From positions 267,931 through 331,930 of the forward strand of contig JAHLKH010000002.1 of NCBI GenBank assembly GCA_025526915.1: a DNA stretch of 64,000 nucleotides, in the 5' to 3' direction. Both the position numbers and the translations under genes were made by a program. The notes beneath the pieces were generated by a model. The model had not been told where the DNA came from, ran no database searches, and worked only from the letters and a program-made list of their open reading frames with translations. Shown in pieces: positions 1 to 12,279 of this stretch. Source of the DNA: Entophlyctis helioformis (Eukaryota; Chytridiomycota; Chytridiomycetes; Chytridiales; Chytriomycetaceae). Within the stretch, counting starts at the first letter, position 1. Every line of letters begins with the position of its first letter.

Positions 1-301
1 AACTTGCCATATGGTGTGATGGGCGGCGGCGGCTAGCTGGCGGCTTGTTGGCGGCTTCCAGAAGGCTTGATGGCAAGGTCCTATGCAACAGCGCCGCGTG
101 CCGTGCAAGGGCTGCTGCGCTTGGCGGTCGAGCCCACCGAGCCCGGCTGTCCACTCGCGGCCGCTGTCGCAGCAGCTGCATCGTCGGCTGTCCACGCCAC
201 ACTCCGACACAGCAGCTGGACAGCCGCGACCAGATCGCGGCGGTCGGCCGATTCCCTCAGCATCCATCCGTCCATCCATCGCCAGATCCGCTCATCGCAC
301 C
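1..301. other. 5' flank of the CDH1 gene
   Basis: No gene is supported here. The stretch is GC-rich and stays open in several frames, including the frame of the downstream start, so a longer N-terminus cannot be excluded. The first ATG that gives a sensible fizzy-type N-terminus is at 302. Confidence 0.4.
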
Positions 302-2568
302 ATGAGCTCCACGTTCGAGCAGCGTCTGGACAGCGGCATCCAAGCCAGCGAGCAACAGCAGCTGCAGCAGCACCACAGCCGCCGCCACCACCACCACCAG
401 CAGCAGCAACGGCAGAAGCAGCGACCAAAGCAACGGCACCAACAGCAGCATGCCAGCAGCACAAGCCACGCCAAACGAAGCGGTCGCACTGCCAGCAGGC
501 CAACTACGCCACTGCAGTCCGACCCGGCCTCTGCCCATGTCGCCACCGCAGCCGAAGAGGCGACCACCGACGAGGCCAAGATGCGCGACGCCGACGCTGC
601 TGCTCGGGCCGCAACGCCCCCGCCAGACGGCAGCCGCACGCAGCACAGACCCCGGCCAGCGCCCGCATGGAGGCCGCTGGATGCCGAGGCGTCGCTGGCC
701 CCGTATCTGGAGAAGCCGCGGCGGCTGTCGACGGCAGATTCGCCTGTTGTGCGCACCGACAGGTTCGTGTCGACCCCCTTGTGCTGCGACGCTCGTGTCT
801 CTGACAGCTGGCACCCCCCAAACAGGTACATCAACGCCAGCAGTGGGCATGATGCTCGCACGGCATTCGTCCTCGCTGCCCCCTTGTACGGCACTCCCTC
901 TCGGTCGAAGCGCAAGCAGCCCGGCGACCCAGACAACACAACCACAAACAACCCTGCTGCTGCCGCTGCCACCAACGGCAACGCTGCCAACGGCAACGCT
1001 GGCAACGCAAACGGAGGCTCGGCAGCCACCATGCCAGCCAGCCACGGCCACGGCCAGTCGCACCAAAACGGCACACTTGAAGTCTACCATGCCGTCATGC
1101 TCAACGAAGCCATCGAGTCTCGATCGGCTCGCGGCTCGTCCAGCTCTCACTCGGTGCCTGGCCAGACCCGCGTCTTCAGCTTCGAAACCACAACCACGCC
1201 AAGCAAGCGCGCCAGGATAACCCCGGCCGACATGATCGTTGCCAACTCGGTGAGCAGCTTCAAGCCGAGCAGCCTCGATATGCTCAAGTCGCCCGTGCGC
1301 AAGGTGCGCCACATTGCCAAGACGCCGTACAAGGTGCTGGATGCGCCAGAGCTCCAGGACGACTTTTATCTCAATCTGGTCGACTGGTCGGCAGGCAACC
1401 AGCTGAGCGTCGGCCTGGGGTCGTGTGTGTATCTCTGGCACGCCAAATCACACGCGGTATGCAGCTGCACACACACACACACACACACACAGTGTGTCCT
1501 TGGATGCATCCGGTTGATGCTGATCAGCGTGGCCTGTGCGCTTGACAGGTGACCAAGCTGTGCGATCTCGGCCAAAACGACCACGTCACATCCGTTAGCT
1601 GGATCCAGCGGGTGCGTCTTTCCGTTCCTGCCGGCCCCGCCTGCTTGCTCGCTTTCTCGGTACACATGTCCCAGCAGACAAGACTGGCTGACGCGCTTCT
1701 GCCCTCTGACAGGCGTCCCATCTGGCTGTTGGAACCAACAAGGGGCTTGTCCAGATCTGGGACGTTGAGCGCTCCAAACTCGTGCGCCAGTTTACTGGCC
1801 ACCAGGGGCGTGTTGGCGCACTGGCATGGAACGCCAACGTGCTCACCTCGAGCAGCCGCGACCGCTCGATCTTCAACCGCGACACCCGCGAGCCACGGGA
1901 TCACGTCACAAAGCTTGTCGGGCATCGGCAGGAAGTCTGTGGGCTCAAGTGGAGTCCGAGCGGCGACATTCTGGCATCGGGCGGCAACGACAATCGGCTG
2001 TTCCTGTGGGACAAGCGGCAGTGGAGCTCGCTTGCCTCGTTTGACCAGCACGTTGCTGCCGTCAAGGCCATCTCGTGGTCGCCACACGAAGTAAGTGTCG
2101 CCGCCTGCCCACTGCTCTCTGTCTCATGCCTCATGCCCCCCTACCGCGCATCAGCGTGGGCGACAATCACCGTGTCTAACGCTTGCTCTGACGCAGCACG
2201 GGCTTCTGGCGTCTGGCGGCGGCACCGCCGACCGCTGCATCCGCTTCTGGAACACGCAAACACTGACGCCCATCAGCCACGTCGACACGGGGTCGCAGGT
2301 CTGCAACCTCGCCTGGTCCAAAAACTCCAACGAGATTGTGAGCACGCACGGGTACTCGCTCAACCAGATCATTGTGTGGAAGTACCCGCGCATGGAGCCC
2401 GTCGCGACCCTCACGGGACACACGTTCCGTGTGCTGTACCTCGCCATGTCGCCGGATGGCCAGAATATCGTCACGGGCGCCGGCGACGAGACGTTGCGCT
2501 TCTGGAACGTGTTTGCAAAACCCAAGCAGCGTGGTAGTGGCACGCCAACTGGAATGACCGTGCGATGA
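302..2568 (+). CDS. CDH1: CDC20/CDH1 (fizzy-related) APC/C activator, WD40 protein
   Basis: Coactivator and substrate receptor of the anaphase-promoting complex, driving cyclin and securin destruction in late mitosis and G1. Proposed exons are 302-762, 826-1456, 1549-1611, 1713-2090 and 2197-2568 (634 aa). A long Gln/His/Ala-rich N-terminus precedes a C-box (DRYINAS, near residue 153), formed exactly across the first splice. The fizzy signature TPYKVLDAPELQDD and DFYLNLVDWS follows, then a seven-bladed WD40 propeller from about residue 360 (SVSWIQR, VGTNKGLVQIWD, SGGNDNRLFLWD, TGAGDETLRFWN). DAPELQDDFY and SSRDRSIF favour the Cdh1/Fzr1 branch over Cdc20. The protein ends in VR rather than the usual IR tail. 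Intron 2 holds a CA microsatellite. The gene converges on LRRC45, leaving about 200 bp between stop codons. Confidence 0.9.
1469..1491. repeat. (CA)n microsatellite
   Basis: Perfect CA dinucleotide run inside the second intron of the CDH1 gene. Confidence 0.9.
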
Positions 2569-2774
2569 ACGCTCCGTCGTGGCTGCTGGGCTGGTGCGAT
2601 GTGATGACGATGACGATGATGACGATGGACCTCTTCTCCTTTCTCCTGACTAGACGTTTCTTTCCCACTGTTTTTTCATACCCTCCCCTTTCTCCTTTTG
2701 ATGAACACGTGCTGCTTTCCCATGTCGCTCTTCATTGGCGTGCACGGTCCGTGTCATGGCGGCGTGCATCGAAA

Positions 2775-5581
2775 CTATGCACCGGCCACTTCGTACTCGG
2801 GCGACTTGGACCGGCTGGCATGCTTGCGTGTCCGCTGCGTCATGAGCGTATTGATGCTCAGTTGCAGTTCCTTCATCTACAGACACACGCCATGTCAGTC
2901 ACACAGAAAGAGAGAGCCCCAAAACACCACCCACCTTGATGAAATTATCTTCCTCTTTGGCATCCAGCTCCTCGTCTCGCCGGCGAATCTCTTCCTTGAG
3001 CCGGCCAATGACAGCATCTCTCGCAACCATCATCTGATGCATCTTGTCCGCATCTTCACGCCGTTCGCGTTTCTCACGCTCGCCCTCGTCGCGCGCGCGA
3101 GCGAGATCCGCATGCAGGCTCGCCAGCTGGCCCTCGAGCGCCTTGGTCTCTCGACGCGCGTCCTCGAGCCGCGAACGCAGCTGTGCCGCGTCAGACGCGT
3201 GGTGCGTTTCTTTGGCTTTGAGGTCCGACAGCTCTTGGTGGAGGGACGACCGCTGCTCCTGGAGTCGTCGCAGCTCCGACTCGTGCTCTTTGATCGTCTG
3301 CGTGTAGGTGTGCAGGTGGGTCGACACTTCGGACTGCAGAGTGTCGCGCTGGCGTGAGAGGCTCTGGATCTGGCTCTCCAGATCCTTGCGCTTGGCATCC
3401 TGTGCCACGGTTCCAAGCAGACTGTGTGTAAGTGGCCGTGCCAGCATGAGCTGCAGTGTCCTGAGCCATCTACCTCGTCTTTGTGGATCCTGGCCTCTGT
3501 CTCGGACAGCGACTCTGCCCAGTGCCGCTTCTCCGATAGGAACTTGTTGCGCACCGCTTCCGTCTCCTGCTCAGCCAGCCGCATCTTTGAGCATCTATGA
3601 AGGGAGTGATCCAGCACCCGCAGCAACAACACGCCGTCCGTCTCACCTCTTGCGCACGCGTCTTTTCTGCCTCAAGCCCGCGCACCCGCTCCTCAAACTT
3701 GCGTGTCCGATCTGCAATCTCCTCGTCCTTGGCGCTTTGCAACGCCAGCAGCTTGTTGTGGTTGATCGCCTCGTGCCGCTGCAGTTTCTCTGCACAGGCC
3801 GGCAGAGTCTCGTCAGCCATCGCCTCAGCGCCAGCATTCTGCAGCATGACACCGTGCATTACCTTCCCATAGATCGATGATCGCCCGCTCCTTCTCCTTG
3901 GCCTTGGCCAGGTCTTCCAGCAGCATGGTCTTGTCGCGTCGCAGCACTTCGACATCCATCTCTGCCTTTTTGACTTCCGCCTCGAGCTGCAGCGTGCGCG
4001 TTGAAGCCTCTGCAGACACTTTCTGGAACCCGTCTTCGGCTTTCATGCGTCTCTGTCCAACCACAACACGGAGTGAGGTTGATGTCCATCCAAGACAGCG
4101 AAACAGTCACCGTTTGCAGACGTGCATGCCAACTGTCATGAGCATACCTCGCGCTCAACAACGAGCTCGTGCTGCAGATCGTTGATGCGAGCATTGGTTT
4201 GTGACCGTTCTGTCGTGACTTGCTCTTCCAGCGCACGCTTCTCGCCAACAACACGCTCCAGCTTCGCCTCAAGCACGCGATACGCTTCCTGGCTCTGCGC
4301 AATCTCGGAGCTCGCCAACGACAGCTGCTGCGACAGCGTCATTGACTTTTGGTCAGACGACGCCAGCTTCGAGGTCAGTCTCGACAGCGTCTCTTGATGC
4401 GACGATGTGATGGACTGCAGCGTGCTTGTCAGGTTCTCCGTATGCGCTTTGGTGTGGATGTCGTGTTTGTACCGGTCGCGGTTGCGGTCGAGGGCAGAGG
4501 CGATACTTCGGTGGACGTCTTCAGGGACCTCGTTGCCTGTCAAGTCAATCTCCATGAGGACGACGTTCCATTTGAGCAGATCGGCTATAGCCCGTCCGCC
4601 AATGATGCCCGCATTGTTCCATCGCAGATCTGGTGGGCATTCAGCAAGGTAAGAGCGTGCATGGACGGATCGATGCAAGGGACGAATCTGCAAACCACCG
4701 ACCCAGTTTCCGCAGTTTGGTGTTGTGCTTGAGACAGAGCGCCACATTCTGGATAGCCTGAGGGCCTATCTTGTTGTTGCGCACATCCAGCTCCTCGAGC
4801 GTCTGGTTGATGGACAGCGCATCGGCAATGGCTCGAATGCCAGCCTCCCAGATGCCGATGCAGTTCCACTCGAGATTGAGTCTGCCGCGCATGTGGACGA
4901 GTCAGCATGCGGTGTGTACGTGCGTGGGCACAGCAAGCAGAGGCGACAGCCGGCGGCACTTGCGATTTGAGGGTCGAGTTGACCTTGAGCATCTGGCCCA
5001 GCGCCATGGCACCGTCGGCACGGATGCTGTTTCCCCGCAGGTCCAGATGCGTGACGGTAGCATTGGTCTTGAGCGCATTCGCAATCAGGATGCATCCTGG
5101 CAGTCGCTTTGCGTCAGTCTGGCAGCGCGCGTCCACGAGCCACGTTGCACATGGACGCGCTCATTGTGTCTGAGCGTGCCACCAACATGGGCAGACATGG
5201 GCAGACAGCCGCAGACAGTCGCAGACATGGGCAGGCATGGGCAGACATGGGCTGCGTACCGTCGTCGCCCAGAAACGCATCGGCAAGCACCAGCCGCGAG
5301 AAGAACACGTCGTTGGCAAGGGCGGCAGCCACGGCCGAGCAAGCCTTGAGCGGCACGGACTGGCCGGACAGGTCCAGCGACTCGAACGACGGCCGCTCAT
5401 GCTCTGGATCTGCAGCCGCATCCAGCTGCTGCCGCAGGCCCGGGCTGCTGCTCCCTCGGCGGCCGTCGTGCGCCCGTGTCTGCTGCCGCTGCCGCCGCGA
5501 GAGGGCGTCCAGCACGCCGGCCAGTGGCTGGATGCTCAGCTCGGCGCACTTGGCGTGGTACTCGGCCTTGAAGGCGTCCAT
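2775..5581 (-). CDS. LRRC45: LRRC45-like leucine-rich repeat/coiled-coil centriolar linker protein
   Basis: Animal LRRC45 is a centrosome-linker and ciliogenesis protein. Proposed exons, in transcript order, are 5581-5260, 5096-4964, 4881-4703, 4629-4148, 4052-3863, 3789-3647, 3584-3474, 3399-2935 and 2876-2775 (708 aa; human LRRC45 is 670). The start MDAFKAEYHAKC matches the family N-terminus. Residues about 70-270 hold RNI-type repeats (VTHLDLRGNSIRADG, LNLEWNCIGIWEAG, LEELDVRNNKIG, LRKLDLRWNNAGIIGG, LMEIDLTGNEVP). The rest is continuous coiled coil rich in Glu/Arg/Lys/Gln. Intron 2 (4963-4882) must use a GC donor (GCAAGT) to give TLKSLNLEWN. Intron 1 contains short ACATGGGCAG repeats. The start lies 33 bp from the divergent SelK-like gene. 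Centriolar function fits a flagellated fungus but is inferred from homology. Confidence 0.88.
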
Positions 5582-5614
5582 CTGCGAAGTGATCAGACTT
5601 TCCGGGCAACTGCG
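5582..5614. promoter_or_regulatory. head-to-head intergenic region, LRRC45 / SelK-like
   Basis: Only 33 bp separate the two divergent start codons, so the core promoters must overlap the neighbouring 5' ends. I see no clear TATA element. Confidence 0.5.
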
Positions 5615-6149
5615 ATGCCATACGTCAACAGCAAGGGCGAGCTCGTCCAGGACCGGCCGCTGTGGAGGTGAGCGCCGGAGCATGCAGCGTCGCCTGCTCC
5701 TGCTGTTGCTGCTGTGGGGACTGCAGCATGTATGGCGGACGGATGGACGGACTGACACACGGACGGACGGCACAGGTCGGTCTACGACGCCATCCGCGGC
5801 GCCATCAACGTGGTGTTCCTGTTCATCGTGTCGCTGCTGTGGGTGAGTGCATGCACGCAGCACCGCTCGCCTGCCGCCAAGCGCTGGCTGACTGGCAGCC
5901 TGCCCGGCGTGATCGCCAGCCTGCGGAGCCCATCAGGCCAGCCAGACGGGACCGCGACATGCAGCCGCCCGGACGGGGCAGCGGGAGCGGTGGTGGTGGC
6001 AGGGGCGGTGGCCGGATCCACGGCATCCAGCACGGCTCCAACACCATCGGTGGATGTGCGTCTGCGAGCAGGTGCCTGCCCTCGTGGCTGGCGTGCGCAT
6101 CTGATCGCTGACCCGTGCATGCCCCCCGACAGGCTCGACATGCGGGTAG
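5615..6149 (+). CDS. SELENOK: selenoprotein K family protein, cysteine form
   Basis: Small single-pass ER membrane protein. In animals SelK acts in ER-associated degradation and as a partner of palmitoyl-transferase DHHC6. Proposed exons are 5615-5667, 5776-5842, 5920-6055 and 6133-6149 (90 aa; human SelK is 94). The start MPYVNSKGELVQDRPLWR matches the family opening, followed by one membrane helix (INVVFLFIVSLLW) and a Gly/Arg-rich basic tail. The tail ends with IHGIQHGSNTIGGCSTCG, so cysteine sits where animals have selenocysteine (GGU). No UGA recoding is needed. The last exon is only 17 nt and completes the GGC codon across the splice. The choice of acceptor at 5919 rather than 5898 is uncertain. 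Confidence 0.75.
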
Positions 6150-6236
6150 CCACGGCGCCGCTCTACAGCAGCAGCAGTCGCTTGCACACACAATAAACGA
6201 CTTTTCCTGGCTGCTTGCTTGTCCACGATCTGCAAG

Positions 6237-7912
6237 ATGTCAGGTTGGTGTCGGACGCTGACGCTCGGCTGACGCTCGGCTGGCGCTCGGCTGACAAGCT
6301 GGTGCGCTGCCATGCACAGCGACAGAAGCAGCGACAGACGCAGCCGCACACGCACATGCAGACGCAGCCGCTCTCGTCGCCGAGCACCGCGCGGCCCTCG
6401 AGCTCGAGCACAGCAAGTCGCTGCGCATGCTGCAGGCCAGCCTCGACGAGCACTTGGCCCGCTTTCCGCCCGCGCTGCTGCAGCAGGTCACGCTCCGGGT
6501 CTTTCTCGAGACGTATGACGGGAGCCTCGACAAGTACCTCGGCCGTTCAAGGTCGGTGCCGGCCACCGGCGAGGCTCCTGCCGCAGGTGCGTCGTCGGCG
6601 CCACCGTCCCCTGGCCCTGTCGCTGCTCCAGGTGAGGATCTGCCGCAGGTGTGCGTCTGGCCGCTTGGTGTCGGACTGGTGGCTGACGCTGGCTCGAGCC
6701 GCTTGTGCAGAGACGCTGGCCGACGATGCGCCGGCCAAGAGGCAGCGAGGACGCAAGGCCAGGCCGGCAAAGGCAAAGACGACCGCTGCTGCTGCTGCGA
6801 TTGCGCTCATGGACAGCCCAGCCGCCTGCGATGACGACGGCGTGCAGCAGGCGGATGATGCTGGAACGGCACGAGAGTCAGAGGCAGGGGCAGACGCTGA
6901 GGCAGAGGCAGACACACAGGCACAGGCGGAGGACGGGACGAGTGTTGTGGAAACGGTGCCATCTGCACCAAGGGCGACGCACACCAGATCGCGAGCGGCT
7001 ACCATCATGGCAGCAGCACCAGCATCTTTGGCGCCGACAGCAGGCGATGCCTCAACAGTGCCGGACAGCAGCACGTCTGCAAAACGGTCAAGGCGTGTCG
7101 GTGCTCAGACCGCCAAGACGCAGGAGCAGGTAGCCACAGCAGCAGACGACGCAGACGACGCAACAGACAAGCAGCCGCCTGCCACAACAGCAAAGCCGCG
7201 ACAAAGCACACGCGCAGCTCACGCCGCTGTGCACCCGTCCAAGCCGCGCTCGCCCGTCCGCCGCTCTACTCGGTCACAGAGTATCATGGTGTCTGCCCAA
7301 CCCGCCCTCCAGCCGCCGCCAACACCTGCATTCAGCCACCTCCTTCCCCAGACACCAGCCGCCCTGCGTCTCCGCCGCCCGCGTCCCAACGAGCCGCTCC
7401 TGTCGTCCAACGGATCTCCCATTGTCAATCCCTTTGCGTCCACCGCCTCTGCCTCTGCCTCTGCCTCTGCATTCGACGATGGCGACGATGGCGATGCTGC
7501 CAGCGACAGCACAATGGACAATGGTCGTGTGCGCGACTCGTTTGCCGGCCGACGCCGCATCACGCTGCGCAGCGCGTCCATGGCGGTTGATGCCCATCTC
7601 GCCGTGGCCGCCAAGCCGCGTGTTGCCAAGAAAGGCGGCGGCGGCGGCGGCGCGCCAGCCAAGGCTGCCAGGAAGCCGCGAAAGACGGCACGGGCCACAG
7701 CGGTAGGCGGCGATGGCGGGGGGACGCACGAGACCAAGAACCCGCTGCTGATGATGCAGCTCGGGGATGGCACGGTGCTGGATTTCGATGCGGCGGTGTC
7801 GGGTGCTGTCATCAACCAGCAGCTGGGCGACGCGCAACGGAAAGAGGTTGCCGAACAGATCCGGAGCGTGCAGGCACATTTGGCGACCCTGCTGGGCGAC
7901 ATGGGCTTATGA
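6237..7912 (+). CDS. borealin-like chromosomal passenger complex subunit
   Basis: Borealin holds INCENP and survivin together and targets Aurora B to centromeres. Proposed exons are 6237-6243 (7 nt), 6320-6631 and 6711-7912 (506 aa). The N-terminal helix (RAALELEHSKSLRMLQ, then FPPALLQQVTLRVFLETYDG) resembles the INCENP/survivin-binding helix of the Nbl1/borealin family. A long acidic and Ala/Ser/Thr-rich linker carries basic motifs such as KRQRGRKARP. The C-terminus (LLMMQLGDGTVLDFD, then QLGDAQRKEVAEQIRS) resembles the borealin dimerisation domain, which yeast Nbl1 lacks; this looks like the long animal-type form. The 7-nt first exon is inferred from phase and is the least certain part. Confidence 0.68.
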
Positions 7913-8291
7913 CGACGATGCAGGCTGGAACGAGTCTAGCGCTGCATGGCAGAGTGGGCAGCATCCCCTTGGAAATAAAAGGTGTGTTGGCTGATGCGGT
8001 ATGGTTTCATTGGGTCAGTCTCGGTCCAATGCGTCTTGTTCGTCTGTACCGGCCAATCTCGAGCCAGACGGCTGGCGAGGAATGCGGTGACGGTCGGGTT
8101 GTGACTGCGACGGTAGCAACGACGAAGACGAAAAGGGCCCGCGCGAATGGAGATGGTCACCGCCTGCTCGCATCTTTGCCCTTTCTGCGCGAGATGCCAG
8201 AGTATCCGACCGACAGCGACATTAGCGTCAGACTGTCGTCAGGCACATTGCAAACCATGGCGTGGCGGCATGCACGGCAGCCATGCGGCAC
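7913..8291. other. intergenic, 3' ends of borealin and CSN7
   Basis: Two convergent genes end here. An AATAAA-like sequence near 7975 could be the borealin poly(A) signal. Nothing else is recognised. Confidence 0.4.
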
Positions 8292-9477
8292 CTACCGCTT
8301 GTGCTGGACACCGCCGCGGGGAGGCTCGTCGCGGTCGTCGCTGAACATGAGACCCGTGTTTTCGTTCTGGTCGCCAGCTCGCCGAGTGCGCGACGCGAGC
8401 GTGGCCGACACCTGGGCCATGGCCTGCTCAAGCTGAATGGCATACTGCTCCTGGTGGGTGTTTCGCGCCATGATCGAGTCGGAAAGCGTCTGCACCTTGC
8501 TATCCGTGTGGCTGAGAATGTCTTCTGTTGTCCGCAGCCTATCCAGCGATCGTATCCAGTCCAGATCAGTTCAGCCCAGATCAGCCCATGCTCAACACTA
8601 TGCCAGAGACGGCCATAGACAGCAAGCATCCAGGCGGAACGCACCACTGGCGCAGAACGGCAAGGATCTCGCCCGTCTGCTCTTGCTTGACGTCGCGACC
8701 CATGGCGTACTCGACCACCACGCACTTTTTCTTCTGGTCCAGCTTGCCCGTCAGGATGTTCTGGTAGATGGCGTCGATGATGATGTCCTCGAGCTCGCGG
8801 ACATTGGGGATGTCGAGGGCATGCAGCAGGTCGTCGTACAACAGGATCTGTCAAGGGTGCATTTGAGATGCCGGTCAGCCAGAGGGAGGAGCACGACGGT
8901 CTGGACAGCGAGCCAAGACGAACTCTGTTCTTGCTGGACAAGGTGACCATGGTCAGATGCTGGAGCTTCTTGAGCTGCAGAGGGTTGAGCGGAGGCAGCG
9001 TCGAGGCATTGTCTGTTCACGGCAAGCCAGGCAGGTGGTCAGGCAGGCAGGTGGTCAGCCAGATGGCCAGGCAGTTCGCGTTGAAGCATCCTGCCCCATA
9101 CCCTTGTAGTCTTGCAGAGTGCCGTAGGCAAACACCTCGAGCAGACGAAAGTACTTGGCGTGCTGCTCGCTCTTGGCCAGCTGCATCGCAGACAGTCGGC
9201 CAGATGGGCAGTCGGTCAGCGAGGTGGGCAGCCAGACAGAGCAGCCAGGGTACGTGCACGGCCAGCAGTGGCACAGGCCACGGACAGACAGACGGACAGA
9301 CGGACTTGCCTCGTGCACGGCGGGCAGGTCGAGCAGCTCGCCAAAGACAAAGACGCCGGGGGCCGCCAGAGCGTCCTGGATGAGCTTTGCGCAGGCGGCC
9401 CCGCGCGCGCTCTTGGCCAGCAGCAGGAACGGCTCGAGCCTGTGCGGAGTCGACGACGCAAGCACCGGCTGGGCCAT
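8292..9477 (-). CDS. CSN7: COP9 signalosome subunit 7 (PCI domain)
   Basis: Subunit of the COP9 signalosome, which removes NEDD8 from cullin ubiquitin ligases. Proposed exons, in transcript order, are 9477-9310, 9180-9102, 9012-8924, 8847-8645 and 8538-8292 (261 aa, normal for the family). Hallmarks are [61 protein letters not shown] and [17 protein letters not shown], then GKLDQKKK and a short C-terminal coiled coil. The PCI winged helix lies at about residues 90-165. Intron 1 (9309-9181) uses a GC donor (GCAAGT); no GT site gives the conserved junction. The start is 95 bp from a divergent ORF. Confidence 0.9.
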
Positions 9478-9572
9478 GCGAGATCTTGCGAGGCGTTGGT
9501 TGGGCAAGTGGGCGGCAAGTGCGAGACAAGGCGTTTGGCAGCACAAGGTGTTTGGCAGCACCACTCGAGCCC

Positions 9573-11300
9573 ATGAACTGGACGACCGGCGAGCGGCAGA
9601 CGCTGCGCAGGCACGCGGGGCGGGAGCTCGCACGCGGCCACGCACGGGGCCAGGCCGATCCCGCAGACGCCGCCGCAGAAGCCGCCCGCCCGCACGGCGT
9701 GCGCAGCGCCATGCTGGCCTCGATCGCCGCCTCGCTCGCCATCCGCCCGCATCCGGACGAGCCGGCCGGCCGTGTCTCGCCCGCGTCGCACACCGTGTCT
9801 CACGCCGTGTCTCACGCCGCGTCCCACGACCGCAGCCGGCCGCAGAGCCACGAGCGTGTCGCCCAGATGCTCGCCTCGGACGACATCCGCTCGCTGCTCA
9901 TGGACCCTGCGGTGCATGCGCGGCACCGCCCGTCTGCGCACCATGGCCAGCCGCCCCTCCACCGCCCGCGCCTTGCTCGTGCGTCCCCAAGCGATGGCCC
10001 GCCTGCGTCGCAGCCGCACACCAAGCGGCACCGCATCCTGCACACGCAGCGACAGGCACTCGACGACGCTTCCGTCGGTGCACCCACGGCCACGTTCACG
10101 AGCGCGCAGTCTGTGTCGTGCGCGGTCGGATCCACCCGCGACGCCAGAGACTGCCGGCTGAGCCTGATGCGCGACGGCAGGCGTGCGGCCTTGGGACCAG
10201 CCAGCCCGCACAGCAACGATGGCAGCGACGACGGCAGTGGCCAGCGAGAGACGGCAGTCGCTGCAGACGACGACGACAAGGACACGATGGATCTGCTCAA
10301 CGATGCGGCGAGGTCGCTGGTGGCAGAGATGCGCCGTCGCGTCCCCAGTGCCAGCAGCACGGGCACCAGCACCGGCACGCTCGGGGACGCGACTGGCCAC
10401 GATCATCGCGACCGCGACCGCGACGCCTGGATGCTGGACGACTACGGCCTGGCCGACCACGAGCTGGCTGAGCTGACTCGCCCGCCATCTGCCGAGCTGA
10501 TTCGTGGCGGGTCTGACAACAGCGTGTGCGACGGCCTAAGCGGCCATCGGCACGTGCAGCAACGCTCAACCGAGTCTCCCAGCCACGCATCAGCGTCCAT
10601 GGCTCCACTGCAGCTGTCGCTCTACAACACGCAAGGATCGACAGTCGGCTCGTCGACTCTCTGGAACGTGTTTGTCAATGGCGCTGGCAGCGAGGGCAGC
10701 GAGGGCAGTGCAGGCAGCACGGGCAACGGCATCTCAGCCGACATTGCTGCTGCGGAGCACGCCGTCTTGCCCGATGAACACGGCAACCAGGCCGGCCATG
10801 AGCAGCAGGATCGGACGGACGAGAGCGATGGGTCGCAAGAGTGGCTAGCGATGCTCGCTGACCATGACACGCAAGCCAAGCCATCCGAACAACAAGGGCT
10901 CGAAGCGGCGGCCGTGACGGGTGGATCGCCAGGCATTGCCAACAGCAGCGCAGGCCAGACGGACATGCTCGGCGAGCTGGAGGCTCGACTCGAGGCCATC
11001 ATCGGGCAGCACATGCATGCGATGAGAGCGCAGGTGCATGCAGTGATCCAAGACACTCGCAGGCGGCTGGGTCTGCATCGCCGCGCCACTGCACTCCATC
11101 CGACGCCACACTTGAGCGAGCACGCAGCGGCCGGTGGAGCAGCCGTGCAGGGGGACAGCCAGCCCGACAGACCCGATGGCCGGGATGGGTGCGCCGGCAG
11201 GGCCGAATGCGGCGACGGCATTGTGCAGACACCGCCGCAGCGAGGCGGCAGCGGTCTTGGCGGCCGCCTTGTTGAAGAGGCGCTTGAACTGGCGGTGTGA
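9573..11300 (+). CDS. hypothetical low-complexity protein, 575 aa
   Basis: Intronless ORF that I do not recognise. It starts [19 protein letters not shown] and begins with an Arg/Ala-rich region. A long disordered section rich in Ser, His, Asp and Gly follows, including a short Gly-Ser-Glu repeat near 10690. A possible amphipathic coiled coil ([19 protein letters not shown]) lies near residue 470. The ATG at 9573 was chosen because the CSN7 start lies just upstream on the other strand. Lunapark begins only 26 bp after the stop, in the same direction. Good codon continuity over 1.7 kb argues for a real gene, but GC-rich DNA also gives long chance ORFs. Confidence 0.5.
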   Translation: MNWTTGERQTLRRHAGRELARGHARGQADPADAAAEAARPHGVRSAMLASIAASLAIRPHPDEPAGRVSPASHTVSHAVSHAASHDRSRPQSHERVAQMLASDDIRSLLMDPAVHARHRPSAHHGQPPLHRPRLARASPSDGPPASQPHTKRHRILHTQRQALDDASVGAPTATFTSAQSVSCAVGSTRDARDCRLSLMRDGRRAALGPASPHSNDGSDDGSGQRETAVAADDDDKDTMDLLNDAARSLVAEMRRRVPSASSTGTSTGTLGDATGHDHRDRDRDAWMLDDYGLADHELAELTRPPSAELIRGGSDNSVCDGLSGHRHVQQRSTESPSHASASMAPLQLSLYNTQGSTVGSSTLWNVFVNGAGSEGSEGSAGSTGNGISADIAAAEHAVLPDEHGNQAGHEQQDRTDESDGSQEWLAMLADHDTQAKPSEQQGLEAAAVTGGSPGIANSSAGQTDMLGELEARLEAIIGQHMHAMRAQVHAVIQDTRRRLGLHRRATALHPTPHLSEHAAAGGAAVQGDSQPDRPDGRDGCAGRAECGDGIVQTPPQRGGSGLGGRLVEEALELAV

Positions 11301-11326
11301 TGTTTCCCTCAGAACAAGTTGCCGTG

Positions 11327-12231
11327 ATGTCGTTCTTTGGTTGGTTGTCCAAGAAGGTGTGTGTGGAGTGTGTGTGTGTGTGTGTGAGGTGGCAGGCAGG
11401 GGCGGCGGCGAGACGCACAGAGGGCCTTGCCTGTGCGAAGCCGCCTGCATCGGCCGGATGGCCTGGTCTTGGCTGGCCTTGTCTGACCGGCTGGCTGACT
11501 GGCTGACCGACTGGCTGACGACACAACGACCATCGGTGGCGGCGGCACCACAGGAGGACGTGGACTTTGAAAAGGTGCTGGCGGAGCTGGACGACAAGAT
11601 ACGGCGGAGCGAGCTGCGCATGGCCGAGCTGTCGCTGCGTGAGCGCCGCCTGCTGCATGCCTGGCTGTTCTACACCGTCCCGGCCTTTATCGTCGGCATC
11701 GCCGTGTACGTCTTCTACGTGCGCGGCGCCGCCAAGAACGATGCCTGGGACCTGTTCCTGCTCAAGACGCTGGCGCTCCTGCTGGCTCCCGTGATGTGAG
11801 TGCCCTGCCCCATCATGCCCCTGTCCTGTCATGCCCCTGCCACACTCCGACTGACTGACGGACTGACGTGCGTGTGAATGGCAACAGCATCTACGTCGGA
11901 CGCACGCTTATCCTGGTGTGGTACCGTCGAAGCCGCAGTCGCGAAGGTGCGTCTTGCATGGGCTGGCTTGCATGGACCGACCGGCTGGGTGACTAACGCT
12001 CTGGCGCTCGCATGCAGAGGATCACCTGGACGAGCTCAAGACCAAGCAGAAGGGCCACGTTGAAGAACTGAAGCGCAAGACGGCGTACTATCTGACCAAG
12101 GGCCTCATTGAGCGCTACGACACGCCGTCCAAGAAGGATCGCCGTGCCCATGGCCCTGCCAGCAGCACCAACGGTCCCAATCCCAACGGCCCCGCTGGTC
12201 CCAGTGGACATGGCAGACAGCACAATCCCCA

Positions 12232-12279
<48 letters not shown>

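Noticed and set aside
257..1441. Long minus-strand open frames over the CDH1 gene
   Set aside because: They are antisense shadows of a GC-rich coding region with a clear WD40 protein on the other strand.
5615..6149. SelK-like gene as a true selenoprotein
   Set aside because: The family position is a cysteine codon formed by splicing; no in-frame UGA with a plausible SECIS element was seen.
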